NCBI GenBank assembly: GCA_021730635.1
Contig: JAJNNC010000003.1
Coordinates: forward strand, 558,001 to 622,000
Length of the DNA: 64,000 nt
Direction: 5' to 3'
DNA from: Catalimonadaceae bacterium JC749
GTDB lineage: Bacteria > Bacteroidota > Bacteroidia > Cytophagales > Cyclobacteriaceae
In this document: one piece after another, positions 18,283 to 26,928 of the stretch
Layout of the letters: each line of letters opens with the position of its first letter
Position numbering within the stretch: the stretch's first letter is position 1
Position numbers and translations under genes: made by a program
Notes under the pieces: generated by a model
What the model was told of the DNA's origin: nothing
Database searches by the model: none
The model's input: only the letters and a program-made list of their open reading frames with translations

Positions 18283-19770
18283 ATGCCTGAAATAAAAAAA
18301 ATACTGGTAGCCAATCGGGGAGAAATCGCCTTACGTATTATGCGGTCTATTAAAGAGGTAGGCAAAAAAACCGTAGCTATTTACAGTGATGCCGACAGAG
18401 AAGCTCCGCATGTGCAATACGCTGATGAAGCTGTATGGGTAGGCGCCTCCCCACCGGCAGAATCTTATCTTAAGATAGAAAAAATTCTGGAAGCCTGTCA
18501 GAAGACAGGGGCTGATGCTATTCATCCAGGCTATGGGTTTCTGTCTGAGAATGCAGACTTTGCCCGGGCAGTACAAAAGGCAAATATTATCTTTATTGGC
18601 CCATCACCTGAAGCGATGGCAACCATGGGAAGTAAGCTTGCCGCTAAAGCAGCCGTAGCCCGGTATGATATCCCTTTGGTCCCCGGTACGGCAGAGTCTG
18701 TCAACGACCTGGCTACTGCCAAAGAGGCCGCTCAATCTATTGGCTACCCGGTTTTGATCAAAGCCAGTGCCGGAGGAGGTGGTAAAGGCATGCGGATTGT
18801 CAACGCAGAAGCCTCACTGGCAGAGCAGTTGGAAAGAGCTACCAGCGAAGCCCGCTCGGCTTTCGGAGACGGTTCTGTTTTTATAGAGAAATTTATTGTA
18901 GCGCCCAAACATATTGAGATTCAAATCCTGGGCGATATGCATGGCAATATTGTACACCTTTTTGAGCGGGAATGCTCCATACAGCGCCGCTATCAGAAGG
19001 TCATGGAAGAAGCGCCTTCTCCCGTACTGACGGATGAGATCCGACAAGCGATGGGAGAAGCAGCTGTAGGGGTAGCCAAAGCCTGCCGTTATGTGGGAGC
19101 GGGCACCGTTGAGTTTGTCGTAGGTCATGATCTGCAGTTTTATTTTCTGGAGATGAATACGCGTTTGCAGGTGGAACACCCCGTTACAGAAATGATCACC
19201 GGTATTGACCTGGTCAAAGAACAGATAAGCATTGCAGAAGGTCATCCTCTTCCTTTTTCACAGCAGGATATTCGTATGAAGGGCCATGCCATAGAGGTCA
19301 GAGTCTATGCGGAAGATCCGAAAAACAATTTTCTTCCGGACATAGGCACGCTCATCCGGTACCAGCGACCACAGGGGCCAGGGGTGCGGGTAGATGATGG
19401 CTTTGAACAAGGCATGAAAATCCCGGTCTATTATGACCCTATGATTGCCAAGCTGATTGTGCATGGCAGCACCCGGGAGGAAGCTATCCGCCGGATGTTG
19501 CGGGCCATCCAAGAATATGAAATCTCAGGAGTGGCTACCACCCTTGATTTTTGCCGGTTTGTCTTGCAACACCCGTCTTTCACCTCCGGTACGTTTGACA
19601 CAAAATTCGTAGAACAGCATTTTCAACCTGAGTTTTTACAATTGCCCTTGCAGGAAAAGGAACAGGAGATTGCCGCAGCGTTTGCTGCTTACTTTGCAGA
19701 AAATCATCGTGCACCACAAGCCAACGATACGACCGAGTTGCCAAGCCAATGGCGCAGGCGGCGCTGGTGA
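18283..19770 (+). CDS. accC: Biotin carboxylase subunit of an acyl-CoA carboxylase
   Basis: A 495-residue ATP-grasp enzyme from the ATG at 18283 (a TTG 33 bases upstream is in frame). It carboxylates biotin bound to a carrier. Visible motifs are V-A-N-R-G-E-I-A at the start, the ATP loop K-A-S-A-G-G-G-G-K-G-M, and E-M-N-T-R-L-Q-V-E-H. There is no C-terminal biotinyl domain, and accB or a carboxyltransferase gene is not adjacent. It could serve acetyl-CoA carboxylase or a propionyl-CoA type complex. Confidence 0.88.
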   Translation: MPEIKKILVANRGEIALRIMRSIKEVGKKTVAIYSDADREAPHVQYADEAVWVGASPPAESYLKIEKILEACQKTGADAIHPGYGFLSENADFARAVQKANIIFIGPSPEAMATMGSKLAAKAAVARYDIPLVPGTAESVNDLATAKEAAQSIGYPVLIKASAGGGGKGMRIVNAEASLAEQLERATSEARSAFGDGSVFIEKFIVAPKHIEIQILGDMHGNIVHLFERECSIQRRYQKVMEEAPSPVLTDEIRQAMGEAAVGVAKACRYVGAGTVEFVVGHDLQFYFLEMNTRLQVEHPVTEMITGIDLVKEQISIAEGHPLPFSQQDIRMKGHAIEVRVYAEDPKNNFLPDIGTLIRYQRPQGPGVRVDDGFEQGMKIPVYYDPMIAKLIVHGSTREEAIRRMLRAIQEYEISGVATTLDFCRFVLQHPSFTSGTFDTKFVEQHFQPEFLQLPLQEKEQEIAAAFAAYFAENHRAPQANDTTELPSQWRRRRW

Positions 19771-19887
19771 TATGCGTTTTCTTTACCCTTGTATTTCGGC
19801 GAGTAACCCAGTATCTGGTTTTTCCGCGCTTTGAACTATTTCAGACAGCCGTCGTAAGCTTAATGTTAGCACATGTAATTTTATTTT

Positions 19888-21171
19888 ATGGCTATTATCA
19901 GACCCTGGCGTGCCTGGAGATATAATTCCCACCTGACGCAACAAATGGGAGAACTTATTTCACCCCCTTTTGATGTGGTATCAGAAAAACAGCAGCGGGC
20001 TTTGTATCAGTTTCCTTTCAACAGTATTCACCTTTCCGTACCCCAGGGAGAGGGAGCAGCGGCAGCAGCCCATGCTGCCCAGACATTACAGCTTTGGAAA
20101 GACGATCAGGTGCTCGTGCAGGATGAGCAACCCGGCATCTATGTCTACTACCAGTATTTTCAGCTGCCGGGCCGTGAAAAAACATATTGCCGGAAAGGGT
20201 TTATTGCCTTTATCAAGGCTTATTTTTGGGAAGAACAGGAGGTATTACGGCATGAAGACACCATACCCACCGCGGTGAATGGCCGCATTGCCTTACTGGA
20301 AGCGACCCAACTCAATGCCAGCCCTACTCATGGACTTTATTCGGATCCTGACCATCTGTTGGAATCTTTTATGGACCAAAGCATGGAAGATCCGCTTTAC
20401 CAGGCGGAAGATTACCAGGGCGTACGGGATGTGCTGAGCGTCATCCGGGATGAAAAAATAATCCGGCAATTCGTAGAGGTGTTAGGCAGTAAAAAAGTCA
20501 TACTGGCCGACGGGCATCACCGGTATGAGGCTTCGCTGGTATACCGGCGGCAGTGTATGGAGCACAACCCTCACCATACGGGACAGGAAGGTTATAACTT
20601 TCACCTGATGTATCTGACCAATACCGAATCGGATGACCTGCAGATCTTGCCTACCCACCGGCTGGTCGGGCCGCTTTCTTCTATGAGCCAAGCAGAAATT
20701 TTAGAGAAAACAGCCCGTTATTTTCATGTAATCCCGGTAGAAAATGCCTGCGATATTCCGGAAATTATTCTGGGTAAACCCTGGGCTTTCGGTTTGCTGA
20801 TCGCAGAAGAATGTTATAAAATACGATTGAAAGAAGAAGTATTTCCGGCATTGAACTGGCCACTGCATGATATAGTGAAACAACTGGATACAGTTGTGTT
20901 GCATTATTTTTTTATAGAAAAAGTGCTGGGCATTCCTCATGAAGCACAAAGAGACTCGCCTGTCTTGAATTATGAGAGAAATTTTGCCCAGTGCCTTTAC
21001 AAAGTGACTACCCATGAAGCTTATATGGCGCTGATCACCAATGGCGTTTCTATAGAGCAGGTGAAACAGATTTGTTATAGTGGCCATATTATGCCTCAGA
21101 AATCAACCTATTTTTATCCGAAAGCTATTTGTGGTTTTGTGTTTGGTTCTATCCATGAAAATGAAATTTGA
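19888..21171 (+). CDS. DUF1015 family protein
   Basis: A 427-residue soluble protein that begins M-A-I-I-R-P-W-R-A-W as in other DUF1015 members. The central motif A-D-G-H-H-R-Y-E (about residue 210) is the hallmark. This motif resembles the nucleotide-binding motif of ParB/Srx-fold kinases, so a phosphotransfer role has some logic but is not shown. It overlaps the downstream maf gene by 17 bases, which suggests coupled expression. Confidence 0.85.
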   Translation: MAIIRPWRAWRYNSHLTQQMGELISPPFDVVSEKQQRALYQFPFNSIHLSVPQGEGAAAAAHAAQTLQLWKDDQVLVQDEQPGIYVYYQYFQLPGREKTYCRKGFIAFIKAYFWEEQEVLRHEDTIPTAVNGRIALLEATQLNASPTHGLYSDPDHLLESFMDQSMEDPLYQAEDYQGVRDVLSVIRDEKIIRQFVEVLGSKKVILADGHHRYEASLVYRRQCMEHNPHHTGQEGYNFHLMYLTNTESDDLQILPTHRLVGPLSSMSQAEILEKTARYFHVIPVENACDIPEIILGKPWAFGLLIAEECYKIRLKEEVFPALNWPLHDIVKQLDTVVLHYFFIEKVLGIPHEAQRDSPVLNYERNFAQCLYKVTTHEAYMALITNGVSIEQVKQICYSGHIMPQKSTYFYPKAICGFVFGSIHENEI

Positions 21172-21769
21172 TCTGATTCTGGCTTCCAATTCTCCCCGCA
21201 GGCAACAGCTTTTAAGCGAACTCGGACTTCCTTTTACCGTAAAGGTTAAACCGGTGGACGAGACCTTTCCCGATCATCTACCCGCAACGGAGGTAGCTGA
21301 ATTTCTGGCCAGAAAAAAGGCAATGACTTATCAAAGCGATTTATCAGCTAATGAACTGGTCATTACAGCCGATACCACTGTGGTTGTTGATACTCTTATT
21401 TTAAACAAGCCCAATGATTTTCCGGAGGCCCAATCTATGTTGAACCTGCTTTCCGGGAGAAGCCATGAGGTGATTACAGGGGTCTGCCTGGTTACCCAAA
21501 ACCGCCAAATCAGCTTTAAAGACTGTACGCGGGTGTTTTTCAAACCGTTGAGGAAAGCAGAAATTGATTATTACGTTCATCATTTTCAGCCTTATGATAA
21601 AGCCGGAGGCTATGCCATCCAGGAATGGATTGGTATGATAGGGATTGAGCGGATTGAAGGGTCTTATTTCAACGTAGTTGGATTACCTGTTGAAAAACTG
21701 TATCGTCAGTTAGAAAGCATAATGGATGATGGCCTGATCAGCGACCGCTCATCCAATGCTCTCTCTTAA
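21155..21769 (+). CDS. maf: Maf-type nucleoside triphosphate pyrophosphatase
   Basis: A 204-residue protein from the ATG at 21155 (a second ATG lies two codons later). It has the N-terminal phosphate-binding motif A-S-N-S-P-R-R, the D-E-T-F-P segment, the catalytic A-D-T-T-V-V strand, and D-K-A-G-G-Y-A-I-Q-E. The last motif is typical of the YhdE branch, which hydrolyses dTTP and UTP and their modified forms. The start lies inside the end of the DUF1015 gene. Confidence 0.92.
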   Translation: MKMKFDLILASNSPRRQQLLSELGLPFTVKVKPVDETFPDHLPATEVAEFLARKKAMTYQSDLSANELVITADTTVVVDTLILNKPNDFPEAQSMLNLLSGRSHEVITGVCLVTQNRQISFKDCTRVFFKPLRKAEIDYYVHHFQPYDKAGGYAIQEWIGMIGIERIEGSYFNVVGLPVEKLYRQLESIMDDGLISDRSSNALS

Positions 21770-21770
21770 A

Positions 21771-21920
21771 TTATGTCCCTTGCAGGCGATAGCTTCTTCT
21801 GGCCTTTATCTTGATGATTTTATCATAATTTTCCAAGGCTTTCAGCCATCCATCTTGGTAACTTCTATAAATGGTTCCTTTTTCATTGAGAATAGAATCC
21901 ATGGCTTTTTCCCTTTTCAT
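21771..21920 (-). CDS. Small basic protein of unknown function, 49 residues
   Basis: An ATG at 21920 opens 49 codons to a TAA at 21771, one base after the stop of the convergent maf gene. The product is basic and helical (M-K-R-E-K-A-M-D-S-I-L-N, then Y-R-S-Y-Q-D-G-W-L-K-A-L-E-N-Y). The good residue mix and the exact convergent packing suggest a real gene. No family is recognised. Confidence 0.5.
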   Translation of the reverse strand: MKREKAMDSILNEKGTIYRSYQDGWLKALENYDKIIKIKARRSYRLQGT

Positions 21921-22243
21921 AGTAGTATTGGTTTAAAAAGTTGATGCAAATTTTTATAAAATTTTCAATATCATATCAGAAACTTTATATTCAGTGCAAC
22001 GATAATGCTTAAATATTGTTACAGCAAGAAATTCGACAACACTACTCTCACTGCATAGCACATACATCCTTCCGCTTTGGCAAAAGGTGAAGATCAAGCT
22101 CAACATTTATTTTTAAGAAAGAAAAAATCATACCATTTCATGCATGTGTATGAAAATACTCAAAAAAATAAATGTGCCTGTTTGATTCCTATAAGCGTGT
22201 CTATAAAAGAGACTATTTTCCACTTGGAAGCACAATACTTCGC
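21921..22243. other. Intergenic region without a supported gene
   Basis: About 320 AT-rich bases between the small ORF and the end of the sigma-factor operon. Short frames exist on both strands, but none has a family resemblance. No RNA gene or strong hairpin was seen. Confidence 0.4.
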
Positions 22244-22666
22244 TTAAAAAAACGGATGGGAACGATGGAGCACCTGTCTTTTTACCAATTGATCGCTGAT
22301 TTGTATAAAAATGTAAAAAATCATACAGGCAAGAACAAGCCATTTGACTTGCCAAAGGAAGCCGAACCAGCGTAAGACCAGGGGCATATTGATGTAGGCC
22401 ATCACGGCAAAACCCAGGATGATACCTAAAACGGGCGTTAAAACCAGCAGAAGTTGGTAGGATACATTTTTACGCAATGCCTTTTGCCGGCGGACGCGCT
22501 GCACTACCCGGTCTGAGAAGTGGTCTGGTAAGTTGAATTCCGGCTCTGCCTGGAGTGCTTTAAATACTTTTTGATACAAGTGATAATCTGCTGGTAGTTT
22601 CTCCTCAGGAAAAACCTTTCCGCTTTCCAACAGTTTTTGTATTTCTTCGTCGCTAAGTGGTTTCAT
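22244..22666 (-). CDS. Membrane protein of the sigma-factor operon, putative anti-sigma factor
   Basis: A 140-residue protein. About 70 cytoplasmic residues (E-E-I-Q-K-L-L-E-S-G, then a helix with F-S-D-R-V-V-Q-R-V-R-R) precede two membrane helices (about 69-92 and 104-125). Its start overlaps the sigma-factor stop in an ATGA, so the two are translationally coupled. An N-terminal cytoplasmic domain plus membrane helices next to an ECF gene is the usual arrangement of an anti-sigma factor. The family itself is not recognised, so the role is inferred from position and topology. Confidence 0.6.
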   Translation of the reverse strand: MKPLSDEEIQKLLESGKVFPEEKLPADYHLYQKVFKALQAEPEFNLPDHFSDRVVQRVRRQKALRKNVSYQLLLVLTPVLGIILGFAVMAYINMPLVLRWFGFLWQVKWLVLACMIFYIFIQISDQLVKRQVLHRSHPFF

Positions 22667-23214
22667 AACAGTTCTTCTTTGATCATGAGCGTCTGCAATT
22701 TCTCCTTCAACATTTTTCTGGCCCGAAACAAATAACTTTTTACCGTTCCTTCCGGCATGCCTGTGACCTCCATAATTTCTGCATAATTCATTTCTTCCAA
22801 ATGAAACAAGGTGATCACGGTTTTATAGGCTAACGGCAATTGCTGAATTTGTTGCTGAATAAAATGTTGTACATCCGTTTTTTCAAATGTTTGCCCTGTC
22901 TCAGCCTCAGGCATATGATAATGCTCTTCCGCTTCATATTTCGCTTTTTTCTTGTATTTTTTTACATGGTTGATAGCCGTCCGATAAGCAATGGTAGCAA
23001 TCCAGGTAGATAGTTTAGATTGAAAGTTAAATTTTCCCAGATTTTTATATACTTTAATAAAAACCTCCTGACAGATATCTTCACAATCTTCCGGATCATC
23101 CAGTACACGCCCTACCATATGCAGCACCAACTTTTGATGCTGGTCTACCAACCCTTTAAAAGCATGCATATTGCCACGGAGAATACTATTTACTATAGCG
23201 GCATCTTCATTCAT
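22663..23214 (-). CDS. ECF-type RNA polymerase sigma factor
   Basis: A 183-residue sigma-70 family protein. The σ2 region includes D-I-C-Q-E-V-F-I-K-V-Y and S-T-W-I-A-T-I-A-Y-R; the σ4 region includes L-P-L-A-Y-K-T-V and the helix-turn-helix G-M-P-E-G-T-V-K-S-Y-L-F-R-A-R. The frame opens at a TTG (23229), but that triplet falls inside the putative -10 element, so the ATG at 23214 is chosen. The gene is followed by a putative anti-sigma gene and is divergent from a membrane-protein gene sharing the same promoter motif, which suggests autoregulation. Confidence 0.93.
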   Translation of the reverse strand: MNEDAAIVNSILRGNMHAFKGLVDQHQKLVLHMVGRVLDDPEDCEDICQEVFIKVYKNLGKFNFQSKLSTWIATIAYRTAINHVKKYKKKAKYEAEEHYHMPEAETGQTFEKTDVQHFIQQQIQQLPLAYKTVITLFHLEEMNYAEIMEVTGMPEGTVKSYLFRARKMLKEKLQTLMIKEELL

Positions 23215-23220
23215 TGTCCT

Positions 23221-23251
23221 GTTAGACAAGCCTTACTTCCGGAAAGTTGCA
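23221..23251 (-). promoter_or_regulatory. Putative ECF-dependent promoter of the sigma operon
   Basis: On the minus strand TGCAAC (23246-23251), exactly 16 bases, then TTGTCTAAC (23221-23229). The divergent gene has the same elements with the same spacing. The start codon ATG at 23214 lies only six bases after the -10 element, so the mRNA would be nearly leaderless. Confidence 0.65.
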
Positions 23252-23270
23252 AAATTTTTTTTTCTTTTTC

Positions 23271-23301
23271 TGCAACCTTTGCTTCGTCCCGCTTGTCAAA
23301 C
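23271..23301 (+). promoter_or_regulatory. Putative ECF-dependent promoter of the divergent membrane-protein gene
   Basis: TGCAAC (23271-23276), 16 bases, then TTGTCAAAC (23293-23301). Fourteen of the 15 motif bases agree with the copy facing the sigma gene. The target ATG at 23332 is 30 bases downstream. Confidence 0.65.
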
Positions 23302-23331
23302 GGGCAAATCATTAACCTAAATATTAACATT

Positions 23332-23679
23332 ATGAATATGCCTGAAGGAGTTCAAGCTGCCATTGTACTGGGTGTCATACTTTTTGGTATCGCCAGGATT
23401 ATCAAAACATTTACCGACTACTACCTGAGAAAGAAATTAGTTGAGTTAGGACAGGTAGATGAAAAAGTATCCAACGTATTGGGTAACAAACAGGAGAATT
23501 ATTATGCCTCTTTAAAATGGGGGATGATTGTCTTCTTTGGAGGTTTGGGTTTAATTCTTCTAGAATTTATTTCCTATGATGTAGACTCTCCTTTTCCTTA
23601 TGGCGTAGAAGCTGTATTCATCGCTACAGGATTTCTTCTCTATTATTTTATCATGCGAAAAGATTTTGTAAAAAGCTAA
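23332..23679 (+). CDS. DUF6249-like membrane protein, putative sigma-factor target
   Basis: A 115-residue protein from the ATG at 23332; the frame opens far upstream, but that part is antisense to the sigma gene. There are three hydrophobic segments (about 8-24, 62-82 and 90-110). Between the first two is a cytoplasmic-looking stretch with Y-L-R-K-K-L-V-E-L-G, which resembles DUF6249 proteins often found beside Bacteroidota sigma factors. It is divergent from the ECF operon, shares its promoter motif and ends in a clear terminator. Function unknown. Confidence 0.75.
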   Translation: MNMPEGVQAAIVLGVILFGIARIIKTFTDYYLRKKLVELGQVDEKVSNVLGNKQENYYASLKWGMIVFFGGLGLILLEFISYDVDSPFPYGVEAVFIATGFLLYYFIMRKDFVKS

Positions 23680-23690
23680 AAACGCCTCTG

Positions 23691-23712
23691 AAAGCCCTAC
23701 GGGGCTTTTTTT
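23691..23712 (+). terminator. Rho-independent terminator after the DUF6249-like gene
   Basis: AAAGCCC (23691-23697), loop TACG, GGGCTTT (23702-23708), followed by more T residues to 23712. It lies 11 bases after the stop codon. Confidence 0.9.
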
Positions 23713-23884
23713 GGAAAATTATACCAAAAAATTTGCATGTAAAGTTTAAAACCCACTACTTTGTATTACATTGTACCTAACATTAATCAGTACTTTACGT
23801 AAATATAGCTGTATTCAGAAGCAACTTTTTCACCGGCTGCTTCATCTTACATAAAATGTGTTGCTAACAATAAAAGACCTGGTT

Positions 23885-24484
23885 ATGTATACGCTTGTTA
23901 ACTTTGATATTCACCCTTCCGGTAAGTTATCGCAACAGTTGCTGCAACTGGGCATTGCAGACTTTCACAGTGTCATTCAGTATGTAAAAGCATTGCCCTA
24001 CGGACGGACGTCCAACTGCCGCAACCTGGAGCTTGTTTTATCAGAACAGTGCGGGACCCACAGTATCAAACATGCCTTTCTGGCACAAGTAGCCAGGGAA
24101 AACCAGGTTGATGAGATCAAACTGTCGCTTTGTGCTTTTAACATGGACCGGATCAATACGGATGTTGTCGGACCTGTTCTTCACAAATACGATATTGAAG
24201 CTATCCCTGAAATCACCTGCCTGTTGAAATACAAAGATGAGATTTTTGATATTACCACTGACAGCCAACTGCCGAGAGCTGAGATCATTTCTGAAATAGA
24301 GATTGCGCCTGTACAAATTGGGATCTTCAAAAAAAGATATCATCTCAACTACATTGAGAACTGGCTTCAGATCGAAAAATTATATTATCGTAGTGTCAGG
24401 GAAATCTGGCAAATAAGGGAAGAGTGCCTACAAAGAATCAAAGAAAAATATACCAGGCACGCGCGGCCGCTGTGCTGCGCTTGA
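23885..24484 (+). CDS. Conserved hypothetical protein, possibly transglutaminase-like
   Basis: A 199-residue soluble protein from the ATG at 23885. The segment Q-C-G-T-H-S-I-K-H-A-F-L (about residues 56-67) resembles the conserved G-T-C-S-x-K-H-A motif of a hypothetical family with a transglutaminase-like fold, but here the Cys lies before the Gly and the usual Cys position is His. A conserved-looking I-P-E-I-T-C-L-L and F-D-I-T-T follow. If it is of that fold, the catalytic residue may be moved or lost. It is a single gene. Confidence 0.55.
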   Translation: MYTLVNFDIHPSGKLSQQLLQLGIADFHSVIQYVKALPYGRTSNCRNLELVLSEQCGTHSIKHAFLAQVARENQVDEIKLSLCAFNMDRINTDVVGPVLHKYDIEAIPEITCLLKYKDEIFDITTDSQLPRAEIISEIEIAPVQIGIFKKRYHLNYIENWLQIEKLYYRSVREIWQIREECLQRIKEKYTRHARPLCCA

Positions 24485-24507
24485 AACAAACCTCCAGAAC
24501 CTGTTCC

Positions 24508-24550
24508 TTTGGCCCCTCCCTACCTCAAAGCCACAAGCGGGGAGGCCAAA
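24508..24550. repeat. GC-rich hairpin between convergent genes
   Basis: TTTGGCC plus TCCC (with a two-base CC bulge) pairs with GGGA plus GGCCAAA, giving an 11-bp stem around a loop of about 19 bases. It begins 23 bases after the stop of the + strand gene and lies before the end of the response-regulator gene on the other strand. No T-run follows, so it may be an RNA-stabilising or attenuating hairpin and not a classical terminator. Confidence 0.5.
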
Positions 24551-24633
24551 CCAGATAAGATTGCTTTCAACAGCACATGCCCCGACGACGAAAAGTCCGG
24601 GTATTTTTTTACAATGTTAAACCGGTGTTGTAG

Positions 24634-25014
24634 CTAAGATAAAAGTCCTGCCAGTTTACTTTCCGTTAAAGGCTTATAAACATATTCGGAAACTGACATA
24701 AAATTCAAAGCTCTTTCCCTATCCCTTTCGCTGATGGAGCTGCTCAGCATGCTGATCTTCGTATGCGGATGCTGAGACCAGAACATTACTTCATAACGCT
24801 CCAGGAACTCAAAACCATCCATCTCTGGCATATTGATGTCCACAAAAATGAGATCAGGAAAATCAGTAGAGTCATGCACAGCCTTCAAATAATCCAGCGC
24901 GTCCCATCCGTTATCTTTGATCACATAGTTACTGATAAAGCCTACGCGTTTCAGGATAGCGTCTACCGTAAAATTGTTAATTTCGTCGTCATCAATTAAA
25001 AGAATCTTTGCCAT
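24634..25014 (-). CDS. Single-domain response regulator
   Basis: A 126-residue receiver domain with no output domain. The acidic pocket is D-D-D at residues 8-10, the phospho-acceptor is Asp59 (F-V-D-I-N-M-P), the switch Ser is in M-L-S-S-S, and the conserved Lys is Lys114 (V-Y-K-P-L). It lies eight bases downstream of the sensor kinase on the same strand. It presumably takes phosphate from that kinase and passes a signal by protein contact. Confidence 0.93.
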   Translation of the reverse strand: MAKILLIDDDEINNFTVDAILKRVGFISNYVIKDNGWDALDYLKAVHDSTDFPDLIFVDINMPEMDGFEFLERYEVMFWSQHPHTKISMLSSSISERDRERALNFMSVSEYVYKPLTESKLAGLLS

Positions 25015-25022
25015 AGTCTGAA

Positions 25023-26606
25023 TTAATACTCTATAAGTTCACAATAAAAAGTAGTACCAATACCCAGCGTGCTTTCTACCCTGATAGTACCCTCATTTTT
25101 TTCAATCATGCCCTTGATTAAATGAAGGCCTATCCCTGAGCCGGGTGCATGTTCTGAAAAACGCTTAAAGGGTTGAAAAATTAAATGACCATATTGCTGC
25201 AAATCTATTCCAATACCATTATCCTGTACCTTGAGCTTTACCCGGTGACCTGCTCTTTTCGTAGTGATATGAATTTTCAGATTTTTATTTGGACTCCTGT
25301 ACTTTATAGCGTTAGTCAATAAATTCCTTAATATACTTTGCAAGTAGGGCTTTACGTAAACAATAAAAGGCGCTTCTTTGAAGTGTACAATTACTTCGTC
25401 GCCTTTTTGCAACGTACAATCGGCCAGTATAGAATCCAATACCTGCTGAAAGCTGATCTTTTCAATATTAGACTCCTGGTTACTTTGCAGCGCTACAATA
25501 CCCATCAATCCGTTGATAGTATTTTCCAGGCGGTTTGTGGAAGATTCCAACGCCTTTAGATACTTCTTCTTCATCATTTCATCCTCTTCCTGCTTCATCA
25601 ACTGATGAAGTGCTTTCATGTTTTGAACAGGTGACCGAAGGTCGTGAGAAGCGGCATGGACAAAGGTATCCAACGTCTCGTTAGTTGTTTCTAAAACTTC
25701 TTTTTCCGTTTTAAGTTCGTATTCATGCAATCTTAGTTCTTCATTGAGTTTGCCCAGCTGAGCATTCAACAACCTCATGTTTTCCAGCGTTTTCTGTTTA
25801 TGCAGATCTATCTTGTGAATCAATTTTGACTTCTGATAAACGATAGTAGTCACCACCAAGGAGCAAAGAAACACCAGTAGAATAAAGCTTACCTCCAGGC
25901 TAAACAAATGCCACCTGACCGCTGCCAGCAACAACAAACCCAAGAGTACGGGCATCAAAAGTCCTACGGGTAATACAGTACGTGCGTATTGTCCTCCCAG
26001 ACTATTGGCTGAGATAAGCTCCAACAACAAATTATCTCTCAGCGCCAGGAAGGCCCCTAGAAACAATATGATAAAAGTGACAGCGGTATGAGGAGCCATC
26101 GTGGAAAAGGGAAACAAACTGTAAAGGGCCTGATAATCCAGAATATAACCGGTAATGGCCAGCAGGCTAATGGCCAAACCAAAAAGAATAAGAAACAAGT
26201 TCACTTTATAAGCATACCGGTAACTTAAAATGTTATTAAAAAGTACAATGGACAAAATACAGAAAAGCAAACCACTGGCCAACGACATTTTGATTGGCCA
26301 ACTCAAAATACTGAGATCAAAAGGGTAAAAAAAGTAATTGATGATCTGAATAATTCCGACAGAAAAGACAGCAATTAATCCTGCCAGGAGCAGTACCCGT
26401 AATAAGAACATTTTCCGTCCAACAGAGGCAATAGATAAACCACACACAATGAAGCACAGGGCCGTTGCCGACCGCATAGGATGTAATTGGGGAAAAAGTT
26501 GGTGCATAAAAGTGAATTCATGCCACCAGCCTATTAGCACAAAAGTACCGATGGCAATACTCAATCCTCCAAAAAAGATATTTGCTTTTTTTATTTTAGC
26601 AATCAT
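25023..26606 (-). CDS. Membrane sensor histidine kinase with a multi-pass N-terminal sensor
   Basis: A 527-residue protein. The first about 255 residues hold seven or eight membrane helices without a large external loop, so the signal is probably sensed in or near the membrane. A coiled coil (about 265-312) leads to the HisKA domain with His321 (A-S-H-D-L-R-S-P) and a HATPase domain with N box N-L-L-T-N-A-I-K-Y, D-N-G-I-G-I-D and G-S-G-I-G-L. The single-domain response regulator follows after eight bases. The signal is not deducible. Confidence 0.93.
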   Translation of the reverse strand: MIAKIKKANIFFGGLSIAIGTFVLIGWWHEFTFMHQLFPQLHPMRSATALCFIVCGLSIASVGRKMFLLRVLLLAGLIAVFSVGIIQIINYFFYPFDLSILSWPIKMSLASGLLFCILSIVLFNNILSYRYAYKVNLFLILFGLAISLLAITGYILDYQALYSLFPFSTMAPHTAVTFIILFLGAFLALRDNLLLELISANSLGGQYARTVLPVGLLMPVLLGLLLLAAVRWHLFSLEVSFILLVFLCSLVVTTIVYQKSKLIHKIDLHKQKTLENMRLLNAQLGKLNEELRLHEYELKTEKEVLETTNETLDTFVHAASHDLRSPVQNMKALHQLMKQEEDEMMKKKYLKALESSTNRLENTINGLMGIVALQSNQESNIEKISFQQVLDSILADCTLQKGDEVIVHFKEAPFIVYVKPYLQSILRNLLTNAIKYRSPNKNLKIHITTKRAGHRVKLKVQDNGIGIDLQQYGHLIFQPFKRFSEHAPGSGIGLHLIKGMIEKNEGTIRVESTLGIGTTFYCELIEY

Positions 26607-26928
26607 ATACTCATGATTTTCCCCAAATGGTTATAGATGAGTTTTCACTTTTTGGTTTTCTATGGTGCTATTTAGCCATGTAATATTTTGGAAGTAATGG
26701 TAAATTTTTATAGAATATTGCATCAGAAGTGCTGCTTTTGTAATAGACATAAATCCTGCTTATCCAAAAACTTTCTTTTTTTCTCTGGAAAAATGAAGGC
26801 TAAAGTTTCATGCATAAGCTGTTTTACCTTTTTGAAGCCACTTTTCAAAACTTTCGTTATTCTTTTAAATTCCTAAATTAAACCATATTTTATCATCAAT
26901 ATATTCTTAAAAATTGAAAATAATTTAC
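26607..26928. other. Divergent intergenic region, AT-rich
   Basis: About 320 bases between the sensor kinase start and the SMP-30 gene. It must hold both promoters, but no convincing TTG/TAnnTTTG pair was assigned. A 62-codon Cys- and Phe-rich frame at 26688-26876 has no family resemblance and is not called. Confidence 0.4.

Noticed and set aside
26688-26876. 62-codon ORF between the kinase and SMP-30 genes
   Set aside because: Cys/Phe-rich translation typical of AT-rich intergenic sequence.
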